Shown piece by piece: positions 1 through 5,600 of a DNA stretch of 5,745 nt. This stretch comes from Bacteroidales bacterium (GTDB lineage: Bacteria; Bacteroidota; Bacteroidia; Bacteroidales; F082), in assembly GCA_017428285.1 (NCBI GenBank), contig JAFRRE010000187.1, positions 1-5,745 on the forward strand, read 5' to 3'. The notes beneath the pieces are model-generated. The model made no database searches, had not been told where the DNA came from, and saw only the letters and a program-made list of their open reading frames with translations. The position numbers were made by a program, and so were the translations under genes. The first letter of the stretch is position 1. Every line of letters begins with the position of its first letter.

Positions 1-3000
1 CTCGTTCTCGAGACCGATGTCATCCAAGTCGCCGAACCACTCGCTGCCGTCAAACTCCGTCATGTTATCCTCAGACTGGATTTCCGTAGCGTTCTCGCCA
101 ATCGATGCCTTCAGCATGTCAAGCATCTCGACTGGATCCTCAATCGCAAGGTATGTGCTGATCAGGTTCCAACCGGCGCTCAGCTCGATGGTCTGGGTGA
201 CACCAACAGCTTCTTCAAACTTGAAGCCATCGACGAACAGGTAATATTGATAATTGGAGGCATAGTACAAAGCCACATACTTGGTTCCAGCAGGAAGTGT
301 GGTCTGATATTGCAGCCACTCATCTGTGTTGGTGGCTTCAATAGCATCGATCATCTCAAATTCATCGAGGTCATCGGTAGTTAGGGAATAAAGCACATAG
401 ACTTCTTCCGTTCCGCTTCCGTAGACTCTATAATAGAACTCAAAGGCCACTTGGGCATCTCCAGAGTTCAGTTCAGGCGACATGAGAACTTGGGCATATG
501 AATCGGCTTGATTATACGACGAGAACACGAAACCCCAGTCACCTTCATAAGCGGCAAGGCCTTCAATTTCTTGATCGGTAATATTTATGCGACCAAGTAT
601 ATTTACAGAATTTGCAGCCATCACGCTCCAGCAGCTCAGGTCATCGGCAGTCTCAAAGCCATATTCGTAAGGCAGGTCGAAGGCTTCGCATTTGGTAGTG
701 ACATAGCCACCTATCCACGAGCTGGTGCCATCTTCGCGGCAGTTGGTGCGTACTGCCACTTGGTATTCGGTGCCTGGTTCAAGATTGTCGAAAGTGTAAG
801 TGTAACCATCGTAACCTTCAACGATGATTTCACCATCTAGTGCGATATCGAAGGCCTGAGCCTCGGAGACCCAACTCAGCGTGATGTAATCGATACCAAC
901 TTCCACACTTGGGCTGGTAGGAGCCTCGCAGAGAGCAGTGGTCCAGAAGGTGTCGTGCATCCATTCGCTGTATTCACCGCCGCCGCAGTTGGCGCGCACC
1001 TGAACTTCGTATTCGGTTTCAGGATTCAGACCCGTGATGGTGTAGGAATTTGTGGTAGAAGTTGCTTCTGTCCAGTCAGGAATTGGCGTAGCACTAGGCT
1101 GATTGACAACGATGTCGTCAACAAGCAGAATGAACTGGTCAGTGCAGTCGAAGTGGCGGATAGCCACATAACCCTCGCCTGTGTAGGCGCTCAGGTCGAC
1201 AGTGTATTCATACCATGTGCCTTGGGCGCGGTTACCACTGCGGGTTGTACCAGGCTTGGCCTTGGCACCTGTACCCTTGGCAGTCATCGTCCACTCTTGG
1301 ATGGTGGTGAAGGCTGAAGGATCAGTGTTGTTTGTGGTTGAAACGGCCACACCGAAGTGTTCTTCAGGATAGCTTGCATCCTGAGCGCAAGCCCAGAAGG
1401 TGATGCTGCCTCCCAAGTTGATTTTAGGCGAAACAAGATAGTTGTCGGGAGTCAAAGCACCAGTTACATTAGAGTATGAACCAGAGCAAATCATATCGTT
1501 TGAACTGTTATTGCCACTACCGGCAAGGCTACTACCTGCGACAAGGTAGACACCGCCAATTTCAGAGCCAAGCACCCAAACATATCCATCACCGTCGGCA
1601 TCAATGTTTGTCCAGCCTTGCATTGCGCTGTTCTCGAAGTCATTGCTTGGTTCGTAAACCATCTCACGATACCAAATGTCGAAGTTGTCGTTCTCTGAAG
1701 TCCAGGTAAGGTCTGCGCTTTGGGCGGCGGGAACGATAGTCAAACCACTCGCGTAGCAGTTAGGCATTTCGTCATATTCGAAGGTGGTCTTGGGGAGGAA
1801 TTGTTGGAGGCTGAGAGCCTTGGAGCTTTCATAGCCGCCAATGGCGGTGTTCGTTTCTTGGGTGACACCATACCAATTGCAGCTACTATACGAACCCGAA
1901 GTGGTTTCAAGAATACCAATCATCAGGTTGCCGCCCATATATTGATAAGGTGTAGTCAATTCAACCACCATCTGATTATTGACGATGGCGAGGGAGCCTG
2001 CATTCCTGACTTTTGTCATAGTGGCCCAATCTACCAATGTGGCAGCATCGAAAGCAGTGTAGTCCACTTCGGCTACATAGACTTCAAATTGGGCACCAGT
2101 CCAAGACACATTTGCATTGCTGGCGTAGAAGGTCATCTTTTGGATGAGCTTGCCAGTCATGGCTGTCAAGTCAGCGGCAGGAATGATGAACTGGGTCTTT
2201 GTATAGCTATCAACCCACAAACCATAAACAGGCACAAAGCCGTTGGTGTTGGTGCCGTCGTTCACGGTGATGGACAACGCATCGGTAGGAACGAAGCTTA
2301 CGGTGTTGCTATAAGTGCTATAACCGTCTTCTCCGCCACAGTTGGTCTTCACGCGGGCATAGTAAGTGATCTCGGGAGTGAGGCCCTCAAGTGTCGTGGA
2401 AGGCGTGTTTGCTACATTGACAACGCGGAAGTCCTCAAATGCTGCATCGATGCTATATTCCACTTCCCATTCGGTGGCGGTGCCGTTCTCGGTCCAAGCC
2501 AGTGCGGCCACGGTGCCATCACCGGGGGTAAGGGTCACTGTCAGAGCTGTAGGAGCGGTGCAAGCCACGGTGGTGGTGAAGCTGACAGGGTTGGTCCATT
2601 CACTGTAGGTTCCGCCGCAGTTGGCGCGAACCTTGGCGGTGAAGGTCGTTTCAGCGGCGAGACCAGTGAAGGTGTAGGTGGGCTCGGTCACGTCAATGGG
2701 GGTTTCTTCTCCCAGCTGAACCTGCCAAGCGGCAGCATCGCTGGTCCAACTGATGGTGGCAGTGTGAGCCGTCACATCGGAAGCGGCAAGGCCTGTAGGT
2801 TTGGCGCAGTCGGGGATGTAGTCGATGCTCACGTTGTCGATGTGCAGGTTGTTGTCGCCGTTGGTTTCGGTGGATTCACCATAGAAAGCCACAATGACAT
2901 TCTGGCCGGCATAACTGCTCAAGTCAATGGCAACGGCTTCACCGGCAGCATTGTTGGTAATGTTGTCATACACATACTCCGAACCGGCATTGTCCCACTG

Positions 3001-4215
3001 ACGCAAGACGTTCCATGTGGCCATGTTGTCGGTGGAAATCAGCACAATAAACTTGTCGTCAGGCTGACCACCAGCAGTCGGGCTTGCATTACTGCCAGAA
3101 GTATAAACGGTCAATGCCAAGTCGAAGGTGAGTTGGACGTTGTTTTCCATCATCACAGCAGGCATGACCAACCATCTTTGGTAATTACCATAGATATTGA
3201 CGCGGGCATGGTTGTCGAACACGTTGTTGCCTGTACCGAAGCTCCAGCCGTAGGTGGCAGCTTCAAGTGTAGCTGTACCATTTGCCAGCAGGCCAGTGTA
3301 CAAGCTCCAGCCCGTAGGGATGGCGGCGCCGAAAGGCTCAACCAGCGGGATGCCGAACATGGTGGAGAAGCTTAAGCTTTTCCAACCGCTGGTTTGGTCG
3401 CCGCACACGCTCTGCACTCTGTACTGGTAAGCAGTGCCAGGGGTGAGACCGGTCAAGTTGGCGGTGGTAGCGGTGGTGTTGGTCAGGTAAGATGTCCAAT
3501 CCGCAATAGTACCACCTTTGTACTCAACGTTGTAAGTGCCGCTGCCGCCGGTCCAGGTGAGGGTGGCGCTGTTGGCGGTCACGTTGGAAACCTCAAAGGT
3601 TTCTGGCTTTTCGCACACAGGGCCGCTACCAGCAGTGATTTCCATCTGGATGTTCGGGCGGTTGGCTTGTATGGAGCTAGGCACCGTGCTGGTGGTGTAA
3701 GGACCAGCAGAGTCGCTTTGGGTGTAGCGGGCCATGGTAGTAGTCGTAGCTGTGCCTTGCCATGATTGGCCGCTGAAGTAGTAGAGATAATCCTTGATGC
3801 AACCAATCAGCAGGCTCGATGTTCCGTCGTAGGCAAACGGGGTGTCAAGGTTGATGGTTACCCAACCCGCTGTTGTGGTAACGGGAAGCGTTCCACTGAA
3901 TACCATTTCGGCATCGGCAAGGCTGATACCAGTAGAAAGGTCTTCGGCATCAACGTTTGCCATGTAAACAGCAAGCGGGATGTCCTTGGCAGCAATGCCC
4001 ATGTAGTAGAAGCTAATGCTGCTAATGGTACCCGCCATTCCAATCTCCTCGGCAGTGTAGAGCTGCTCGGTGATGGAGTAGTTGTAGTACGTACCAATCG
4101 GGTTGGTGTTGCTTGTAGCAGTACCTTCTCCAATCGTCACAGTCGTCTGTGCGTTCGCTGCCCACGGCACCAATAGCGCGAAAAGCAGCAAGAAAAGTAA
4201 TGACTTTCTTTTCAT
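1..4215 (-). CDS. Large secreted multidomain FN3/jelly-roll surface protein, 3' end outside window
   Basis: The frame starting at ATG 4215-4213 stays open for 1405 codons to base 1; I checked every codon and saw no stop or frameshift. Residues 1-22 are a signal peptide (MKRK, hydrophobic core, ANA|QT), with no lipobox cysteine. Modules in order: about 24-193 beta module A; 200-285 FN3; 287-465 jelly roll of choice-of-anchor-J/cleaved-adhesin type, ending HIDNVSI; 469-549 FN3; 550-643 FN3; 647-814 second module A; 818-850 plus 1047-1093 one FN3 split by a jelly roll at about 853-1043 (DADGDG at 872-877, LLVDDIVV near its end); 1096-1175 FN3; 1176-1336 third jelly roll, ending LFVDGFKF; 1341 onward a GWNLIS module, cut by the window edge. 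FN3 units share a C-terminal VRxNCGG-YSEW signature. No catalytic domain is visible. Adhesion or ligand binding at the cell surface is inferred from the modules. Export by the type IX system is plausible, but any C-terminal sorting domain lies outside the window. The start is fixed by the signal peptide. Confidence 0.93.
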   Translation of the reverse strand, partial: MKRKSLLFLLLFALLVPWAANAQTTVTIGEGTATSNTNPIGTYYNYSITEQLYTAEEIGMAGTISSISFYYMGIAAKDIPLAVYMANVDAEDLSTGISLADAEMVFSGTLPVTTTAGWVTINLDTPFAYDGTSSLLIGCIKDYLYYFSGQSWQGTATTTTMARYTQSDSAGPYTTSTVPSSIQANRPNIQMEITAGSGPVCEKPETFEVSNVTANSATLTWTGGSGTYNVEYKGGTIADWTSYLTNTTATTANLTGLTPGTAYQYRVQSVCGDQTSGWKSLSFSTMFGIPLVEPFGAAIPTGWSLYTGLLANGTATLEAATYGWSFGTGNNVFDNHARVNIYGNYQRWLVMPAVMMENNVQLTFDLALTVYTSGSNASPTAGGQPDDKFIVLISTDNMATWNVLRQWDNAGSEYVYDNITNNAAGEAVAIDLSSYAGQNVIVAFYGESTETNGDNNLHIDNVSIDYIPDCAKPTGLAASDVTAHTATISWTSDAAAWQVQLGEETPIDVTEPTYTFTGLAAETTFTAKVRANCGGTYSEWTNPVSFTTTVACTAPTALTVTLTPGDGTVAALAWTENGTATEWEVEYSIDAAFEDFRVVNVANTPSTTLEGLTPEITYYARVKTNCGGEDGYSTYSNTVSFVPTDALSITVNDGTNTNGFVPVYGLWVDSYTKTQFIIPAADLTAMTGKLIQKMTFYASNANVSWTGAQFEVYVAEVDYTAFDAATLVDWATMTKVRNAGSLAIVNNQMVVELTTPYQYMGGNLMIGILETTSGSYSSCNWYGVTQETNTAIGGYESSKALSLQQFLPKTTFEYDEMPNCYASGLTIVPAAQSADLTWTSENDNFDIWYREMVYEPSNDFENSAMQGWTNIDADGDGYVWVLGSEIGGVYLVAGSSLAGSGNNSSNDMICSGSYSNVTGALTPDNYLVSPKINLGGSITFWACAQDASYPEEHFGVAVSTTNNTDPSAFTTIQEWTMTAKGTGAKAKPGTTRSGNRAQGTWYEYTVDLSAYTGEGYVAIRHFDCTDQFILLVDDIVVNQPSATPIPDWTEATSTTNSYTITGLNPETEYEVQVRANCGGGEYSEWMHDTFWTTALCEAPTSPSVEVGIDYITLSWVSEAQAFDIALDGEIIVEGYDGYTYTFDNLEPGTEYQVAVRTNCREDGTSSWIGGYVTTKCEAFDLPYEYGFETADDLSCWSVMAANSVNILGRINITDQEIEGLAAYEGDWGFVFSSYNQADSYAQVLMSPELNSGDAQVAFEFYYRVYGSGTEEVYVLYSLTTDDLDEFEMIDAIEATNTDEWLQYQTTLPAGTKYVALYYASNYQYYLFVDGFKFEEAVGVTQTIELSAGWNLISTYLAIEDPVEMLDMLKASIGENATEIQSEDNMTEFDGSEWFGDLDDIGLENE
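4150..4215 (-). other. Signal peptide of the large surface protein
   Basis: Residues 1-22 show a basic n-region (K2, R3, K4), a strongly hydrophobic core (residues 6-16, mostly Leu, Phe and Ala) and an A-N-A cleavage site before Q23. There is no cysteine at the +1 position, so this is a Sec signal peptidase I substrate and not a lipoprotein. The mature protein would reach the periplasm and then probably the surface or medium. Confidence 0.9.
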
Positions 4216-4330
4216 TGTGATTTGAATTTAGGTTAATAATTAAGTTAATTGTTTAATTTGGTGTTTTTAATTTGTGTTTTGTTGTTGTCTCTGTTTTTGT
4301 CTGTTTTTTGTCTCTGTTTTTGTCGTATTT
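4216..4330 (-). promoter_or_regulatory. A/C-rich 5' leader of the large gene, no Shine-Dalgarno
   Basis: On the sense strand, the roughly 115 bases before the ATG are almost free of G and made of ACAAAAAC, ACAGAG and AATTAA-type stretches, so the mRNA leader should be nearly unstructured. There is no GGAGG-like sequence near the start. This fits Bacteroidota initiation, which depends on A-rich unstructured leaders more than on Shine-Dalgarno pairing. I found no TAnnTTTG -7 element on this strand anywhere in 4216-4500. The promoter is therefore divergent, lies farther upstream, or the gene is read through from the small gene. Confidence 0.55.
4287..4324. repeat. Two-copy 23-bp-period tandem repeat in the leader
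   Basis: The 15-mer GTCTCTGTTTTTGTC (plus strand) occurs at 4287-4301 and again at 4310-4324, giving a 23 bp period. The spacer TGTTTTTTG is a shorter relative of the same motif. In the mRNA this reads as repeated GACAAAAACAGAGAC. It may have arisen by slippage in a low-complexity leader; a protein or ribosomal S1-like binding role is possible but only inferred. Confidence 0.7.
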
Positions 4331-4331
4331 C

Positions 4332-4346
4332 GATTTAAGGATTTAA
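4332..4346. repeat. Octamer tandem pair GATTTAAN, left copy
   Basis: GATTTAAG is followed by GATTTAA(T), two copies of an 8-bp unit. With the copy at 4466-4480 it forms a 15-bp direct repeat with one mismatch, bracketing the heptad palindrome. Partly decayed GATTTC and GATTTG relatives are scattered between and after the two copies. Confidence 0.7.
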
Positions 4347-4380
4347 TATTTAATGATTTCTAATTTCAAGATTTGGCTTT

Positions 4381-4450
4381 CAGCTGTCAGCAATCAGCTA
4401 TCAGCCCGGTGAGACCCAAGCTGAATGCTGACTGCTGATGGCTGATGGCT
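4381..4450. repeat. Heptad-array inverted repeat (long imperfect hairpin)
   Basis: The left half is four 7-bp units beginning CAGC (CAGCTGT, CAGCAAT, CAGCTAT, CAGCCCG; 4381-4408). The right half is four 7-bp units beginning GCTGA (GCTGAAT, GCTGACT, GCTGATG, GCTGATG; 4420-4447) plus a terminal GCT. Because CAGC is complementary to GCTG, the halves fold into a hairpin: arm 4382-4405 against 4427-4450, 24 positions with five non-Watson-Crick pairs, some of which can be G-U, and a loop of about 21 nt. No U-tract follows on either strand, so it does not look like an intrinsic terminator. Arrays of this style are intergenic repeats in Bacteroidota genomes, as far as I recall; function unknown. Confidence 0.85.
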
Positions 4451-4465
4451 TTGTTCATATTTTAG

Positions 4466-4480
4466 GATTTAAAGATTTAA
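4466..4480. repeat. Octamer tandem pair GATTTAAN, right copy
   Basis: GATTTAAA is followed by GATTTAA(C). It matches 14 of 15 bases of 4332-4346 in the same orientation on the other side of the heptad palindrome. A weaker relative (GATTTGAGATTCAT, 4513-4526) reaches the stop codon of the small gene. Confidence 0.7.
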
Positions 4481-4522
4481 CTTTGTTGAATGCTTCGCAG
4501 TTCTATTTTCAGGATTTGAGAT

Positions 4523-4930
4523 TCATTGGTTTTGTTGTTGGGGCATCATCTTCGAGCCTATCTTGATGATTTCGTCGGCGAGGCGGAAACCTTCGTCGCA
4601 CACGGCCTTGCTTTGGTTGCCGTCGTAGCTCATGGCGATGTGCATGGTGGTGTAGCCATCGTTCACAAGAGCCAGGAGTTTGCGGTCGCGTTGTGCCACG
4701 GCCTCCTTGTAGTCCTTGATGTCGGGATGCGGGCGGCGCTTGGTCTTCACGGGGAACAGGGCGTCCAACAGAACCAGCATACCTGTCCAAAGGAAGTGTC
4801 CTGCCGACTTCACATACTTGCGGTCGCCGTAACGTTTCAAGTCGCTATCATATTCGCCGTTGTCTATTAGCGTTTGCTTGGCGTTGTCGACGTAGCGTTG
4901 GGCTTCTTCTATGGTACTTTTCTTTTCCAT
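4523..4930 (-). CDS. Small helical protein resembling DUF5618 (function unknown)
   Basis: 135 residues, ATG at 4930-4928, TGA at 4525-4523. There is no signal peptide. The sequence looks all-helical: helix about 6-23 (IEEAQRYVDNAKQTL), a charged turn with a basic KRYGDRKYVK patch at 32-41, a hydrophobic helix at 42-60 (SAGHFLWTGMLVLLDALF), a basic linker 62-68, then two helices at 71-92 and 93-128 around the conserved-looking GYTTMHIAMSYDG (92-104), and a PQQQNQ tail. The order and the AGH-TG-LLDAL, YD-LH-like and YDG motifs match my memory of DUF5618, a Bacteroidota family without a known role. The helical layout is loosely HEPN-like, but no clear RxxxxH nuclease motif is present. It is probably cytoplasmic, since the 42-60 segment contains His and Trp and is better read as a bundle helix than a membrane span. 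The frame stays open upstream to 5060 but contains no ATG, GTG or TTG, which fixes the start. The next gene is 307 bp downstream on the same strand. Confidence 0.85.
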   Translation of the reverse strand: MEKKSTIEEAQRYVDNAKQTLIDNGEYDSDLKRYGDRKYVKSAGHFLWTGMLVLLDALFPVKTKRRPHPDIKDYKEAVAQRDRKLLALVNDGYTTMHIAMSYDGNQSKAVCDEGFRLADEIIKIGSKMMPQQQNQ

Positions 4931-5137
4931 GGTTGGTGTCGCTTGTGTTTCCTGTGGTTGTGTTGCTCCGAAACCTTGCTGAGCTTGTTCGGAATCAATG
5001 GAATACGTCCATTCGGTGTAGATGGACGCACTTATGGGATTGATGCTGTGATATTTATCTTAACTATTTGATTTATAATTGTTTAACATTGTTTAATTAT
5101 GTTGGCATCGGTGCATAATTATACACTAAGCCGACTG
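4931..5137 (-). promoter_or_regulatory. 5' leader of the DUF5618-like gene, with a small hairpin
   Basis: If transcription starts just after the -7 element at 5138-5145, the leader is about 200 nt. It contains a perfect 7-bp inverted repeat, CGTCCAT (5006-5012) and ATGGACG (5022-5028), with a 9-nt loop. The last 45 bases before the ATG are A/C-rich with no Shine-Dalgarno at normal spacing; an AGGA lies about 20 nt upstream, too far to be standard. ATGs in the distal part lead only to peptides of at most nine codons. A regulatory role for the hairpin is inferred only from its position. Confidence 0.4.
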
Positions 5138-5145
5138 CAAAAATA
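5138..5145 (-). promoter_or_regulatory. Bacteroidota-type -7 element, TATTTTTG
   Basis: The minus strand reads TATTTTTG, an exact match to the TAnnTTTG -7 consensus of the Bacteroidota primary sigma factor. The region upstream is very AT-rich (5146-5197), but I see no good TTTG at the expected -33 distance. It points toward the DUF5618-like gene. A sigma70-like TATAAT also occurs just downstream on the same strand (about 5118-5123), which I consider less likely to be used here. Confidence 0.45.
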
Positions 5146-5190
5146 GTTTTTTTTTCAATACGAAATTGATTAATTTGAAAAATATAAGAT

Positions 5191-5212
5191 TTTTTTTGCA
5201 GGGGCAAAAAAA
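5191..5212. repeat. Perfect 9-bp inverted repeat TTTTTTTGC/GCAAAAAAA
   Basis: TTTTTTTGC (5191-5199), loop AGGG, GCAAAAAAA (5204-5212). The stem is perfect but has only two G-C pairs. It lies upstream of the putative promoter at the edge of the AT-rich block. Transcribed from either strand, the 3' arm is A-rich and not U-rich, so it is a poor intrinsic terminator. It could be an operator-like site or a by-product of A/T tracts. Confidence 0.5.
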
Positions 5213-5238
5213 GATTCGAAGTAGAGCGGGAGTTTAAA

Positions 5239-5303
5239 CGAAGCAAATCGAAGATTAGCTTCGCTGAAATCGCAGATTCAACGAGTTAATGCAGAGCATT
5301 TCG
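5239..5303. repeat. Three tandem mini-palindromes with 3-nt loops
   Basis: Three short dyads follow each other with centres at 5251, 5273 and 5294, spaced 22 and 21 bp. They are AATC-gaa-GATT (5246-5256, extended by CGAAGC/GCTTCG at 5239-5244 and 5258-5263), AATC-gca-GATT (5268-5278), and AATGC-aga-GCATT (5288-5300, extended by CGA/TCG). The first two share AAATCG-AGATT. They abut the 55-bp repeat array directly. Confidence 0.6.
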
Positions 5304-5310
5304 ACGTAGT

Positions 5311-5482
5311 CAATCCAATGTAGACCGGACTTTGGCCTCGCTTCGCGTCATTGCGAGGCACGAAGCAGTCCAGTGAAGACCGGACTTTTAACCCGCTTCG
5401 CGTCATTGCGAGGCACGAAGCAATCCAATGAAGACTGGACTTTAGACGCGCTTCGCGTCATTGCGAGGCACGAAGCAATCCA
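5311..5482 (+). repeat. 55-bp palindromic repeat array, left block (three cores plus a remnant)
   Basis: Cores starting CGTCATTGCGAGG and ending AATCCA or AGTCCA occupy 5346-5372, 5401-5427 and 5456-5482, exactly 55 bp apart. Each is separated by a conserved 28-bp linker containing GA(A)GAC-GGACTTT and CGCTTCG. A remnant CAATCCA of a fourth unit sits at 5311-5317. Each core contains its own dyads (GCTTCG...CGAAGC and ATTGC...GCAAT). The ATTGCGAGG...GAAGCAATCC family is a well-known intergenic repeat seen in many unrelated bacteria. The direct cores here lack the six extra bases carried by the inverted copy. Confidence 0.9.
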
Positions 5483-5541
5483 GAGAACTAGCTTGATCCC
5501 GTGGATTGCTTCGTCGTTCCTCCTCGCAATGACGCGAAGCG
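5449..5541. repeat. Large stem-loop formed by head-to-head repeat copies
   Basis: Arm 5449-5482 pairs with arm 5502-5541. The outer stem is 20 bp perfect (5449-5468 with 5522-5541), then an asymmetric internal loop (2 nt left, 8 nt right), then a 12-bp perfect inner stem (5471-5482 with 5502-5513). The terminal loop of 19 nt is 5483-5501. The right arm carries the longer version of the repeat (GAGGAGGAACGACGAAGC), and homology to the linker continues to about 5550. There is no T-tract after it. Possible roles are transcript 3'-end protection or a substrate for a REP-type transposase; neither is shown by the sequence. Confidence 0.85.
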
Positions 5542-5550
5542 GGAGTCCGG

Positions 5551-5600
5551 CGCGAAGCGACGCATACAAGGCCGACATTTGTTGGGCTTTGCCTCCACAC
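5551..5600. other. Non-repeat spacer between the two repeat blocks
   Basis: About 50 bp between the inverted copy and the second direct block that do not match the 55-bp unit, apart from a short CGCGAAGCGACG echo at 5551-5562. No reading frame, promoter or hairpin stands out. Confidence 0.5.

Noticed and set aside
1720..3375. 551-codon open frame on the plus strand
   Set aside because: It is codon-aligned antisense to the large protein, low-complexity (Gly, Val, His rich), with no recognisable domain. The minus frame has a signal peptide and clear FN3 modules. The other plus-strand frames over 1-4176 are rejected for the same reason.
4381..4450. Intrinsic terminator of the small gene
   Set aside because: The hairpin is long but imperfect, its loop is large, and no U-tract follows on either strand.
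4332..4480. Insertion-sequence scar with target-site duplication
   Set aside because: The flanking 15-mers are themselves internally tandem 8-mers and differ at one base, there is no transposase or terminal inverted repeat beyond the heptads, and low-complexity slippage explains them equally well.
4509..4790. 93-codon minus-strand frame (MDRYAGSVGRPVPRED...)
   Set aside because: It is a frame-shifted shadow of the DUF5618-like gene, rich in Arg and Pro without family resemblance.
4526..5071. Plus-strand frames at 4526-4870 and 4874-5071
   Set aside because: The first is antisense to the DUF5618-like gene; the second runs through its leader and promoter, with no leader signal or recognisable motif.
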